Below are positions 23,181 to 33,931 of a stretch of 64,000 bases of DNA, one piece after another. The notes under the pieces were generated by a model. That model was not told the origin of the DNA. It worked only from the letters and a program-made list of their open reading frames with translations, and did no database searches. The stretch is from Plenodomus lindquistii (lineage: Eukaryota > Ascomycota > Dothideomycetes > Pleosporales > Leptosphaeriaceae), in contig JANUWI010000004.1 in NCBI GenBank assembly GCA_025504975.1, positions 1,116,001 through 1,180,000 on the forward strand, written 5' to 3'. A program made the position numbers and the translations under genes. Positions within the stretch are counted from its first letter, which is position 1. The number at the start of each line of letters is the position of its first letter.

Positions 23181-23552
23181 TCAGTTGTACTTTAGGACCG
23201 ATAGATCTACGTTCATCTTCGTTATAGTAGCATTCGTTGAAGACACAACGTAGGCTGGTCCTAGAGGTCGTATGGTCGTATCAACAGAGAGTATAACCTC
23301 TCGCATCCTGAGGTCACGGCATTCGATATTCTGAGGCTTAGTCGCATCCAGCGATGATGACTCGTTCAGCGGACTACCTGCAGAGGCTGGACGGCCTGGA
23401 TATGATCTCTTGACCTGAATACGGGTTTCAAGAGCGGCACGCATTGATGTATTCAGCTCATGCAAGCTGAAGGGAGACCAATGTTGTCTGCAGACCTTTT
23501 GGTAGTATTGTATGATCTCTACGGCGCCTCGACCCTGAAACTTTTCAATCAT
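23181..23552 (-). CDS. Weak hypothetical ORF
   Basis: The minus strand is open from beyond 23663 to a stop at 23181; its first true ATG is at 23552 (MIEKFQGRGAVEIIQYYQ), giving 123 residues. The segment to about residue 60 (YYQKVCRQHWSPFSLHELN) reads as helical protein, while the end is low in character. An upstream exon on the same strand around 23838-23707 (MPKFAKVTILSLATPTSAIE) may belong to it, but I cannot define a good intron. It follows the RTA1 gene on the same strand. Treat it as doubtful. Confidence 0.3.
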   Translation of the reverse strand: MIEKFQGRGAVEIIQYYQKVCRQHWSPFSLHELNTSMRAALETRIQVKRSYPGRPASAGSPLNESSSLDATKPQNIECRDLRMREVILSVDTTIRPLGPAYVVSSTNATITKMNVDLSVLKYN

Positions 23553-23861
23553 AGCTATTGTAACTCGAATAGTTCTGGGGCTCAATCGAAGCTTTTCCCC
23601 AAGCTTCGAATCACTGAGGACCCATGTGCAATTGCAGTTACTGCCTTTACCTCTAATGAGCACAGTGGTATAATGCCTTGTACAGACTGATTACAGTACT
23701 CCCCCATCATCTTGTGCACTTGCCCGAAACGCAATAGACGTGCCTGCTGTGTAATTTGATGTCGGTAGCCCGGTATCTCTCAATGGCGCTTGTTGGTGTT
23801 GCAAGACTCAGGATCGTGACCTTTGCGAACTTTGGCATTACCTCCGTTGACTGTGAGAAGA

Positions 23862-24839
23862 CTACCTGGGCGTTTTGAATCTGAAAGACCAGTTCGCCGC
23901 GTGCCACTGTTCCCCAAAAGCAGGCCCCGGATGAAAAACAGTCAACAGGAGCACGGCAAGACTCATCATCCCTCCATCAAGCACCATGAAATCCTTTTCA
24001 CTGTTCCACAGCTCTCCGCTAAAGCCGTCCCACAGCTCAGCAACTCGGTAGATGGACCGGACCAAGATTGCCAAGGTCGCAACTAGCAAACTGAGAAGAG
24101 AGACTTTGAAGAGTCCTCGGTCTCGACAAGCGACTTTAGCTGGGTCCATATCGAGCGAACCGCTCCTGCATCTCAGAGCAAAATAAACAAGATACAGCAG
24201 GAACACGGCGAGCGAGATGGCTTGCAAGAATAAACCTGCGACCATGATGTGAGTTCCTGTACGCACGCCCGCGCGCGTCTCAGCGGTGTCGGCGATGCCA
24301 CCTCCCGCAGCTTGGAGGACGAGCGAGAGGAAGTCGGATGTCATGAAGACCAGTGCGATAGTTCGCGGCTTGAAAATGGAAAGACCTTGGCCATACAGGT
24401 TGATAATGCGCGCGATGGAGAGATAGATGCTGGCGGAGATGAAGACAGGGGCAATAGTCAGACAGATGAGATAACTGTGCAATCCACCAGTCAGCAAGGG
24501 AGTCGCTCTTGATTGGAATTAGATCAAGTCTAACAAAACCTACATAAGGAAGCCGTTGTCATCGAACGGATCGTTGTGCAGCATCAGTCGGCCAGCGTAA
24601 CCGACGGTCTCCAGGATAAGACCCATCAGCATGCCGGCTGCAAAGCCCTTTTGGCGATACCGGATGCCGAGCCATAGCTGCGGAATACAAAGGACGGCAA
24701 AGTAAATGGCGAAGAAGAGGTTCCCGCCCCAATTTGGAATGTAATGAAACGAAGATTGGTCTAGGCAGCAGGTTTCAAGAGTGCATTTAACCTTGGGGTC
24801 GATGCCGTAGTTACAGTTGGCGTACGGGTCGATGGCCAT
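23862..24839 (-). CDS. RTA1-like seven-helix membrane protein
   Basis: Two exons, 24839-24544 and 24474-23862, join across a 69-bp GT-AG intron to give 302 residues. The start at 24839 (MAIDPYANCNYGIDP) fits the short Cys-containing lumenal N-terminus of the family; an upstream in-frame ATG at 24962 is less likely. About seven hydrophobic helices follow, including LFFAIYFAVLCIPQLWL, YLICLTIAPVFISASIYL and FMTSDFLSLVLQAAGGGI. The last is the RTA1 hallmark block, with TSDFxSxxLQxxGGG. RTA1 and RSB1 relatives give resistance to 7-aminocholesterol or move sphingoid bases across the plasma membrane; the substrate here is unknown. Confidence 0.9.
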
Positions 24840-25136
24840 AGTCAAGAAGATGTATGCAGTGTCGTATGAGTGGAGCGGTATGTAGGCGGGGAAAAGCGCT
24901 AAAAGAAAGAAACCGAAAGATCGAATTGATGTTTTAAAGTGCCACGGAGCGCAGTTATACATGGGGGGATGTCTTTGTCGTAGTCGGGTCGCCTAATATA
25001 GCCACTAATTAGCAGTCTGTGCAGTCCTGCACACAGATTTCTCGGCTGTGACAAAACATTAAAGATAACTGAGCTAGAGTAGAAATTTTTGCGATCGTGG
25101 CTATGTTTTCGAGCGTGGTTATGTGTTTGAGCGTGG

Positions 25137-26232
25137 CTATGTGTTCAAGAGTGGTAATGTTTGCGAGAGTCCAGTGGTCGAGACTTTTTCAGGCATGCCA
25201 TTGTTAATCTCACTGCATGCTGATTTCGTAGCTTTGATCAGAAACAGCGCAGCGCTTACCCATTGAGACACTAAAAGCAATTCAGCAAATGCCACTCGAC
25301 GACAAGTCGTCCCCTTGATACGAGATAACCACCGGTATCCAGTGGACGATTGTCGCGGCAACGTGAAAGTCTTGCGAGCCTGAAAGAGATCCACGTATAC
25401 ATCTAAGAATAGCTGGAGTGTGCTACCTAGATCTTTGTGTCGGTCCGTATTAGATCACTGCTGCCTAATTTCTGCGAGAGGCCCGTTGCCGTTGTCGCAA
25501 GGTCGTACGTTCTCTCTCCCGATAATCTTTGAAAAATCGTCCAGGAGATATTTGTGCATTCTTTCATCATGTTCCTGCAACGATTGATCATTGACCTTCA
25601 TGAAGGAACGGTCTTCAAGATCATTCAGATTCTATTTCGTTGGGGAAGATCCTGTGATGTAGTCAGCATGAACGTCATGCCTAGGACCTGCGTAAAGATG
25701 ACTTATGCCACTCAACTCATTTGCTGCATCATAATCCTCCTCTTCGTGTTCATTGTGGTCTTCGTACCTATAGCCCTCATTGACCTCATGGCACCCATGA
25801 TTCTCTTCTCCCATACGGTTCGCAATCCGTTTGTCAAAAATCGAAGTTGACTTCGCCTTTCTGGCCCACTGGTCCAATCCTTTCCATATTACATGTTCTT
25901 TGCCACGGTCTCCAACCATATAGACCTCATGTTGATGAGGTGCATGCACTCTTCGCCGCGAGGAGACTCTAAATGAGGTTGAGGTCTATAGTCAATTCTG
26001 AGAGATGTACGAAAAGGTTCGGGAGATGAATTCTATCCAGGCTCCTGACATCGTTTTCTTCACGTGGCTCGCTGATCTCAATTCCAGCCCATTGAAGTTC
26101 GTTCTTGACTGGTGAATGATACAATTGGCCTATCGACAGAGCATCTTCGATACACATGTCTGGAGTGTCGGTGTCGTAGAAAGCGTATGAATCTTATCTC
26201 TGTTTGCCATTTCTCGTCGCGGAGTCGCTCAT
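25137..26232 (-). pseudogene. Decayed gene locus, unknown family
   Basis: Several protein-like pieces lie in order on the minus strand but in different frames. The first begins at an ATG at 26232 (MSDSATRNGKQR), hits TAA at 26196-26194, and continues in the same frame (DSYAFYDTDTPDMCIEDALS) to a stop at 25969. A second piece near 25910-25632 contains KGLDQWARKAKSTSIFDKRI and an acidic end. A third at 25394-25240 (MDLFQARKTFTLPRQSSTGY) ends at a good donor-like GTAAGC. The nonsense codon and the shifts suggest a dying gene. A multi-exon gene with introns I failed to find is the alternative. The family is not recognised. Confidence 0.4.
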
Positions 26233-26421
26233 CGCAAGGTGTACAGATAGTTATACGAATCAAGAGCTGTCATATGTAAGATCGCATGACAAACTTGGGC
26301 TCGCTCAAGTTACATGATGCGGCAAATATAGAAGGACCATTTATTGAGGCAGAATAAAACCAAAGCTTACGTCTTGCTAGGTTCTACAAACGACCCGTGG
26401 CGTCCCGAGTCGACCCATAGA

Positions 26422-28460
26422 TCATAAGCTGATTGGAATGAACCTGAGCTCGCCGTCATCGTTACGTGATAGTCGAACTTTCACTTCTTTGCCCCGATCA
26501 AGAAGCGCATAATAGGTGCGGTCGCCAAGCCCCTTGCGAACGAAGCTTTGCTCGCTGCTATCGTTCCTAATGTCGGAGCCCTTCGAAGAAGGATCGAAAC
26601 CGTGGAAGTAACCTGTCAACACCGAGGTTTTGAAAAGCTGCTGACCACGACCAGACTCCAGCATTGTCAAGACCAAGAACGCGACCGATAGGAACACAAT
26701 AAGCCCAGGAAGTGTCGCCCATTGCCAACGTACATAAACGTAGGTCACCGGGACCATAGCGCTGCCTGCAACCGTTGAAGAGTTGGCGTTCTGTGAGCTT
26801 CTCAGTAAAGCACTCGTCGCTGTGCTCAGGATCCGTGCTACTTCGGGTGCTTGAGATTTCGTGATATAGGTTTTCATGACCTCCATGGCAGCCATTCGAT
26901 TAAATACTTCGGCAACGACATCTCCGAAGGCCAGCCGGGCTTGGGTGTCCAACCAGAAATGTGCAGCGCTGGCATCATCGTTTACTTTTGCGCTGATCAG
27001 GGAGCAATTCCGGTCTTTGCCGCAAGCATTCGAGAGGACAATAGGATGATCCTTCTCGCTGACCACAGCCTTCCCCTGGTCGATGGTTGCCACTTCGGTC
27101 TTCCGAGCGCAGTACGTGACATTACAGCTTCGACGACCTACTACAATGCCGTTGTAACTATCAAGATCTGCGAAGGTTGGAAACAAGGTAGTGAGTACCG
27201 CGCTCCAAACGCTGAAGATCTCTTCTGCTGTGAATACATCGGGCCGGATTGTAACATTTTGATCAGACAACATCGAGACACCGAAAGGTTCTACAACCCG
27301 TACGCTATCCGCTTTGAGAACACCGCCGTCACTCGAGGCAATTTTGAACCTTTGTTGGTTACCCAATGCGTTCCTCTCACACTGTGCTCCGTATGTGCCG
27401 TTTCTAAAGCTCGACCAATTCTGAGCACCGTTAGCTTTAGCCACCTTTTTGAACTCCTCTAGACTGTATGTGTTCTTGGTCTTTTCTACAGTGAGAGTAT
27501 CGTTGAGATTGTACCAGTATGAGCATTGAAGGTCCTCACTACTCAGCTCCTCGTAGTCGCTGCAAGTTGTGCATGCAGCGAGAGACCAGTGCATTGGCAT
27601 ATGGCAGCTGTTGGCGGGACAAGTGAAGTGTTCAGTAGCGTTGGCGGTCGGATCAGGTAATATGTTTATGATTTCTCGCATTAGAGCAAGCTTTGGTCCC
27701 TCTGTACAGGTGTTAGTTTCCTTGTTCAAGCTCAAGCGACTTCATCTCACGACTCACCCTTGCCAGAGCCAAATGACCAACCCTTCAAGGCAAAAGACTT
27801 TGCCACCGTCACGTAAGCCGTGCCGTTGTCATTTGCAGTCTGAATCGAAGGGAAGTCGATGATCTGCTGAGTGAATGGCTCAAAAGCCAATGCGAGTATC
27901 GTCAAGGCTGCACCCAAAGCACCCAGCCCAGTCGCATGACGTCGTATTTTGATGAGATACATCAATGATCCCCAAGGACCGCGACTCGCATCATCGTACG
28001 TTTGAAGGTGATTGAGCGTAGTATCTCGTCTCTCGAAGTGGTTCCACTTCAATTGACTGATACCATCGGCAAGCGCGAGCAGCAGCGCGGAACGAGCCAG
28101 GGTCGAGAAAATGGCGACTAAAGAATTGATTTGGATAGGAAGTTTCCACGAAGAAAGAGGTTTTCGATCCATGACGAAGAGCATGGCTAGTATGACGACC
28201 ACTGCAAGCAAGCTTGTGATGATGGCACCCAGCTCCCACCACCAACCGAATCGACGAAGAGATTCAACGGATGGTGCGGTCTTTGTTCCGAAGAGGCCTT
28301 TTTGTGGCGTTTCTCCGGGTAACTCATCATCGGGAAGTTGTCTCTTCTGTTCCGTTCCACGTACAGCGATGCGAGGTTCTGCATGTCTGTCCTGATCTGT
28401 AAGAGCAGTGTAACTTGTTCCTTGAGAAGGCGTAAATTGTCTCAGGTGCGAATTCTCCAT
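26422..28460 (-). CDS. DUF3176 membrane protein, 660 aa
   Basis: Two exons, 28460-27758 and 27701-26422, join across a 56-bp GT-AG intron. After a polar N-terminus of about 70 residues come WWWELGAIITSLLAVVVILA (first helix), a second helix region and the family block QTYDDASRGPWGSLMYL, then GLGALGAALTILALAFEPF. These are the marks of the fungal DUF3176 family. The large extracytoplasmic domain that follows has many Cys and Asn-glycosylation sites (NATEHFTCPANSC). A last helix (ATLPGLIVFLSVAFLVLTML) precedes a short cytoplasmic tail. The function of this family is unknown; the layout suggests a plasma-membrane protein with an exposed Cys-rich domain. Confidence 0.9.
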
Positions 28461-29069
28461 AGCTATGGTCTTCCCCTAAGAAAATGAAATCGAGAGACTA
28501 TGAAGCGAGAAAGGTGAACTACACCACGGAATACATAGCTTGCTCGCAGCAATGACGTTTCGGCCCCCAATCTCACCAGCCTCGCATAGCTGGAACGAGT
28601 TAGACTGCGAGGCTACTCATGCGGGGGTTATATTGGTCTTGGAGCAATCAGCGAAACATCTAATGTTGACCTGACCACCATGCCGGGGATTCATTCAGGT
28701 TGGAAAGTGCTACAGAGCTGCGACTCTCCTCGTCTAGCACTCACGCTATGCTGATGTGCATGGCAACAAAGGCCTATCAATTCCACTAACGCTCATGGAA
28801 ATTTTACTAAATGTCAGCAAACATAGGAAATTGTGGTGATGCTGACATGCATGAGTTGGGATTTGGTTGGTATTACCCCCTTGCTGCAGCTGGCGGGCTA
28901 CTCGTAATCCGCGCTATGCCCCACCACAGTCCGTCATTGGCTACATGCATCCACCGAGCAATCGCGGCCATGCTATATCTCTGATGCTAAAAACTGGACT
29001 TCTTATCTAGCCAGAATCGCTCTCCTACCTATAACTCCGACGTGCTGCATACCATCTGGGACCTCGCGC
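28461..29069. other. Intergenic, no gene seen
   Basis: Upstream of the DUF3176 gene and downstream of the acetyltransferase gene. No ORF with protein character, RNA gene or repeat was seen. Confidence 0.5.
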
Positions 29070-29981
29070 TCAGTTCGCCAAATCAGATTCGACCTGCTTC
29101 GCCGCCACAGCCTCAACATCCATCTTCTCAATCTTCTCCCTTTTTGAAACTTCCGACTTCTCCTTGTCGTCCCCTTCCAATCCTTTCACAACCGCCGGAC
29201 CCCTTCTGACAAAATTAACTGCACCCTGCGGCACAAACCCACAATGCATATACACTGCTCTCGCCGTCGGTGCAGACTCCAGATATAAAGGCGTGACAGG
29301 TTCCGTACTATCCGCCTGCTCGATCGCCCAACTCAATAGTTTCTTCCCCACACCTCGTCCCTGGTACTTGGGCCAAGTAATCAACGGCGCAAGATACCAA
29401 TGTCTTTCTTCCCCAAAGATCTCCTTCCTCGTATCGTCGTCCTTGGCAAACTGCTTACTCCACGCCTCGTCGTCGGTGTGACTCCACATTTCGTCGACTT
29501 CTTCATCTGTCCAACCCATCTTCTCTTTCCAGCCGTAGTGGTCGATTGCGCTGCGGCGGAACATGTTGTGGATTTCGGGGTTACCCGGGGACATCCAGCC
29601 TGCTACGCCGATGGTTTCGTTGGTAGAGGTAAGGACTGCTTTTATCCATTTCATGTGTTCGTAGTCAAGGGATGGAAGTAAGCGCTTTGCCATACGCTGG
29701 ATGCGGATGTTCTCGTCGGCTGGACGTAGCGCTAGAGGTTCTTTCTTGTCCCACCAATCGACTGGGAAGGCAGCGTACAGGCCTTCTGCCTATCAGAAAC
29801 TGTCAGATCTGATCCAATGGTGCTGGCTTAGAGAATGTACTATTTTCATTGCGTCGCTTGCGTCACATTGTTTGAGTGTGATTTCGGAATCCGCAAAACG
29901 CTTGTCTGGCTCGGTGGGTAGTGTTTGAAATCCATCTGGTCCTGTTGGTATCTTGATGAACTCGGCCTTTACTTGTGACAT
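29070..29981 (-). CDS. GNAT-family N-acetyltransferase
   Basis: Two exons, 29981-29841 and 29789-29070, join across a 51-bp GT-AG intron to give 286 residues. The acetyl-CoA binding motif A is WYLAPLITWPKYQGRGVGKK, with the QGRGVG turn near residue 195. It is followed by LLSWAIEQAD and the motif B strand TPLYLESAPTARAVYMHCGF, where Tyr is the likely general acid. The N-terminal half (MSQVKAEFIKIPTGPDGFQT) and TIGVAGWM form the usual first strands. Fungal relatives of this size acetylate small molecules of unknown identity. The final 40 residues are charged (KSEVSKREKIEKMDVEAV) and probably disordered. There is no signal peptide, so the enzyme is likely cytosolic. Confidence 0.88.
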
Positions 29982-30510
29982 GGCTGAAGTTTCCTTCTTA
30001 ATTACTATGAGATGTGGAATTGTGAAATAGAAGTTAAGGATGCAGATAAATAAGAAATAAGACGATCAACGCAACAAGTATATGTAGTCACCTGAAACCC
30101 GTGCCACATGCATCAGTTGACTCAGAGCATCCTGCGGCATATTGTTGATCGGAGTTAGACCAGAGGAGGAACAGATGGGGCCTTTCCGTGCTTCGCTAAG
30201 CAGGCAGGATTGTGGCGCAATTAGCAAGTACATCATCGAGTCCGGAATTTGCTCCCCACCTGCCTGATCGGTCGTCAGCAAGGCGCGTCTGGGCCAACAT
30301 CAGGCGCTCTGCTTCTGAGTAACATATTCAGTCATATAACCCAGGACTATCAGAAAGCACAAACATGGGAGAACTTGCGGCAAGGCCGTCAGTGGTGATC
30401 GATCACAGAATGCCGGACCAAATATAGCAGATATTTTGAAAATACGAGGGTCGTGATTGTGGAGTCAATACACCACAGCAATCCCAATTCGTAGTGTCAG
30501 TATCGAGACA
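29982..30510. other. Intergenic, no gene seen
   Basis: Between the acetyltransferase promoter side and the 3' end of the mitochondrial protein gene. Only a 71-aa ORF without protein character is present. Confidence 0.5.
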
Positions 30511-31705
30511 CTATTTTGGCAGAGGTCTCGAAGTCTGTCTTTTGACAGGAGCTCTGGTGACTGGCTTTGCTAGCCTTACCGGTGCCTTTCGAGCAATCAA
30601 TGGCCTCTTGGACCCCGTCTTCGCCTGTTGTGCCTCTTGCGCTTCAATGGTCTGCTCCTGAATTCTCGCTGCGACCTCTTCCCATACACCCGGGACACCC
30701 GTCTTGGTCGTAAAGAATCGCCCTTCCTTAACAAAGAACTTGAATCGCGGCTCATTGACTACCTCCCACATCCTCTTCATGATGCCCTTTGCGCGCTGGC
30801 GCTTCGCCCAACCTGCCGACTTAGGTAGCTCGATGTTAGCTAATCGGAACCTTGCCGGAGGTAGTGCTCGCAGCTCATGGATAAAGGCTGTAGTATGTTT
30901 GCGGAAAGGGAAGATTCGCAATGTCACAAACTCCAGTTTCGTATTTGCAGTGTTTCTTGGGTTGCTCCTCAGGGTGCTCGCGAAGTGCGATAGGTCTTTT
31001 CTGCTGCGCCTTGCATACTCTGGAATCTGGAGGAAGACCTGGTGGACGAAAGGTGCAGTGACATATGCTAATGTCAATGTGGGAATTGTACCCAGGATGC
31101 CAACTGGTACTCGTCAGATCTCAAGCCGTGACGTCAAACACACAAGTAAAGTATTGCGCAAAGAATTACTTCGTCACAACATGACATGAAATCGTTGTTT
31201 CTGCCGCAAAACGCGCACATCGACAGGGCATGGTAGAAGAGGCACCACGCTCATCCCTAAGGGAAGTTGTTAAAAACTCACCCAACACGGCTTGAAGTTT
31301 CCGGACTCTAGGATCAGGCTGATTTTCGTTGTTCCACAAGGGCGGCACGCCGAAGACGAGTGTTGTTCCGAATTGAAGCAGGGCCATTGCTTTCCAGAAA
31401 GAGATCCATGTTGTTCGCGTGTCTCCAGCATCATAGATCAAGAGCCGTGATTTGTACTCTGCGCGGATATCAGTACAACCATATTAACTTAGTTTCGCTC
31501 TCGTACTTTGGGCCTTCTCTCCGGGCTTGGCTATTTCGCTGGCCTGGCCAGACACGTGCAGCTTAGGGGATGTCGAAAACTTCTTTCGGCAGCTTCTACA
31601 CACAAATTGAGCTACTCGTGGCCCAATTGTTGGTCGAATGCCATTTCTGAGTGCTGCTGTACTCTGGAAGGACTTTGCGAATGCGGAAATTCGTGGCTGC
31701 ATCAT
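30511..31705 (-). CDS. Mitochondrial two-helix membrane protein (TMEM70/TMEM186-like guess)
   Basis: Three exons, 31705-31507, 31458-31282 and 31103-30511, give 322 residues. The N-terminus is rich in Arg, Ser and Ala without acid residues (MMQPRISAFAKSFQSTAALR), and CRKKFSTSPKLH resembles a mitochondrial presequence cleavage region. Two hydrophobic segments follow, SFWKAMALLQFGTTLVFGV and GILGTIPTLTLAYVTAPFV, split by the second intron (178 bp, the longest in the gene). The C-terminal half is basic and ends in a Lys/Arg/Pro tail (RKAPVRLAKPVTRAPVKR). The two-helix mitochondrial layout recalls TMEM70/TMEM186 proteins of respiratory-complex assembly, but I cannot confirm the family. The protein should sit in the inner membrane. 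Confidence 0.75.
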
Positions 31706-32300
31706 GTTTGCTGGACGATGTCAAAATCTTGGAGTACGTGTTGGGAGACTGCCCTTCGGCTAAACTTGCTTCGTTTGGCTTGGCAGTCTCTCACGCTGCT
31801 TTCTACACGCATGGGTCGCTCATCCTTCACCTCTAAACTTCGCTCAATTTACCCTCCTTCCGAATACGTAGTTCGATATTACGTCCCTTTGTTTTTCAGG
31901 CAGTCTAGTTCGCATTGTGTATACAGCATCTTAGCCGCCAAATGCACTAAGCCGCTTCAATTTCAGTCAACAGCCTTATGCAATCCACATAGGTGCTCGA
32001 GGAGGAAACAAGTCGGGCTCCTCTAGGTTTCAAAGTAACTACGAGCTCGCAGCATCGCTCTCGCCAGCATGCACAACTTTCCTCACTTGATTGACTACCC
32101 CAAGATTATCACGTGCGCTTCGGCGACACTCAATCGGAGATATTACCCGAGCCTAACCGGTGATGCTTGAGACCACGAATCATCCCCACACATATTCACC
32201 GGACCCTGGCTCGAAGATGCGCGGTGGTTGTCTTCCAGCCTGTTTCTCTTAGTCGTCAATTCGGAAGGTGCCTCACAGCTTTATGTGAGCAAACGCGGAG
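31706..32300. promoter_or_regulatory. Divergent intergenic region, mitochondrial protein and M28 cyclase genes
   Basis: Both neighbours start here. No TATA box or other clear motif stands out, and the overlapping short ORFs lack protein character. Confidence 0.4.
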
Positions 32301-33508
32301 ATGCTGCTCAGATACGCGCTCCCGTCGCTCGTCTCGTTCTCCCTGGCAGCTGCGTACCACGTTCTCAGCGACGAGACTCTCAAGAATCTTCCAGGACCTG
32401 GCGATGACTTCGATATAAAGAAAGGGTCCCTACTGGCGCCCATACTAGTCCCCAGGGTCTCCGGGACTGAAGGCAATGCGGCTGTAAGACAGCATTTCGT
32501 GGACTTCTTCACATCACAACTTCCAGACTGGAGATTAGAGCTGCACAACTCGACCTCGACGACCCCCGTCAGCAAAGGCAGTGAAGTGCCGTTTGTGAAC
32601 ATCATTGCGACTCGTGATCCGCCAACAAGCCGCCCTGGAGATGTTTCCAGATTAGCATTGGTCGCCCACTACGACAGCAAGTACACCCCCAAAGGTTTCA
32701 TCGGAGCCACCGATAGTGCGGCACCCTGCGCGATGCTCATGCACATCGCAAGAAGCATTGATGCTGCTCTGACCAAGAAGTGGGCAGCTAGCGGCGCAGA
32801 TGATCTAGATGCAGATCACAAGGGTGTGCAGATTATATTGTTGGATGGAGAGGAGGCTTTCCGGAGTTGGACGGATACAGACAGTCTCTACGGCGCTCGG
32901 TATGGCTCTGAACATAGGTGATTTCTGCACATGACTGACCAAGTGACAGTGCGCTTGCAGAGGACTGGGAGTCGACATTCCACGCAGCGGCGTCGACATA
33001 CCGTACGCCTCTAGACTCGATCGAATTGTTCCTCCTTCTCGATCTGTTAGGTTCAAAGGGTCCTCGCGTCCCATCGTACTTCAAGACCACCCACTGGGCA
33101 TACAAACATATGGCTCTGGCCGAGGACCGCCTACGAACAATGGGCATGATGAAGTCATCGCCCAATCACGTCGAAAAGAGGGAAGGGAGGGAAAACAAAA
33201 CACCACGAGAGGAGCCTCGTTTCTTGCCAGAGGCCAACAAGGGCGAAGATGCATTCATGGGCGGGTTCGTGCAGGACGATCACGTACCATTCATGGCGCG
33301 TGGGGTCGAAATCTTGCACATCATACCCACTCCGTTTCCGAGAGTGTGGCACGAAATGTCGGATGACGGCGAGCACCTCGACATGGACACTGTAGAGGAC
33401 TGGACAAAGTTGGTCATGGCATTCACAGGAGAGTGGATGGAACTGGAAGGCTATTTCGATCTCAAGGATTGGAAGCGAGAGGTAGACACCGCAAAGTCGG
33501 AGCTGTAA
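32301..33508 (+). CDS. Glutaminyl-peptide cyclotransferase-like M28 protein
   Basis: Two exons, 32301-32899 and 32950-33508, join across a 50-bp intron to give 385 residues. The N-terminus (MLLRYALPSLVSFSLAAAYH) is a signal peptide, so the protein enters the secretory path. The zinc site of the M28 fold is visible: LALVAHYDSKY with the first His and the bridging Asp region, GATDSAAPCAMLM, ILLDGEEAF with the acidic pair, and FPRVWHEMSDDGEHLD with the last His. This order and the DSLYGAR block match glutaminyl cyclases, which turn N-terminal Gln into pyroglutamate, rather than aminopeptidases. It is a plausible maturation enzyme for secreted proteins. It is divergent from the mitochondrial protein gene. 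Confidence 0.9.
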
Positions 33509-33931
33509 GTAGTCTCTGCGAACCAGAATGCATGTATGTTAACACATCGTAGTGAGATACCCTAGATTCGCGAATTATTAACAATGCTCGAAATTACTCA
33601 TGGCCTCACAATGCTCTATGTTTCGCTTTGTCTTGAAGAGATGTTGATTCGTAGGTTATGAAGTGCTGAACTTGAGACAAAGGACAGAGCCAACTCAAAT
33701 CCCCGAAAGCCAGTATGGAGCGTCTTGCCTTTCAACCTATATGTAACAAAGACAGCACACTTTTTGTGCCCTCAGAGACATCAGATCACCAATGCACGTG
33801 TTCAGCACTTGCTACCCAATCGTCAACGCATCTGCCATCATCGTCAAGTTTCTCGTGTCTCTTCTCAAGTCGCATCGCAATAAAACATTGTCTCAGATCA
33901 CCAGTACAAACATTCTATTTCTTCCCCAAAC
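33509..33931. other. Intergenic, no gene seen
   Basis: Between the M28 cyclase gene and the 950-aa orphan on the same strand; presumably the 3' UTR of the first and the promoter of the second. Confidence 0.5.

Noticed and set aside
25554..25850. Plus-strand ORF with a strongly hydrophobic stretch (CIIILLFVFIVVFVPIALI)
   Set aside because: It is antisense to an acidic Glu/Asp-rich piece of the decayed minus-strand locus; reversed GAA/GAG codons read as Phe/Leu, which mimics a membrane helix.
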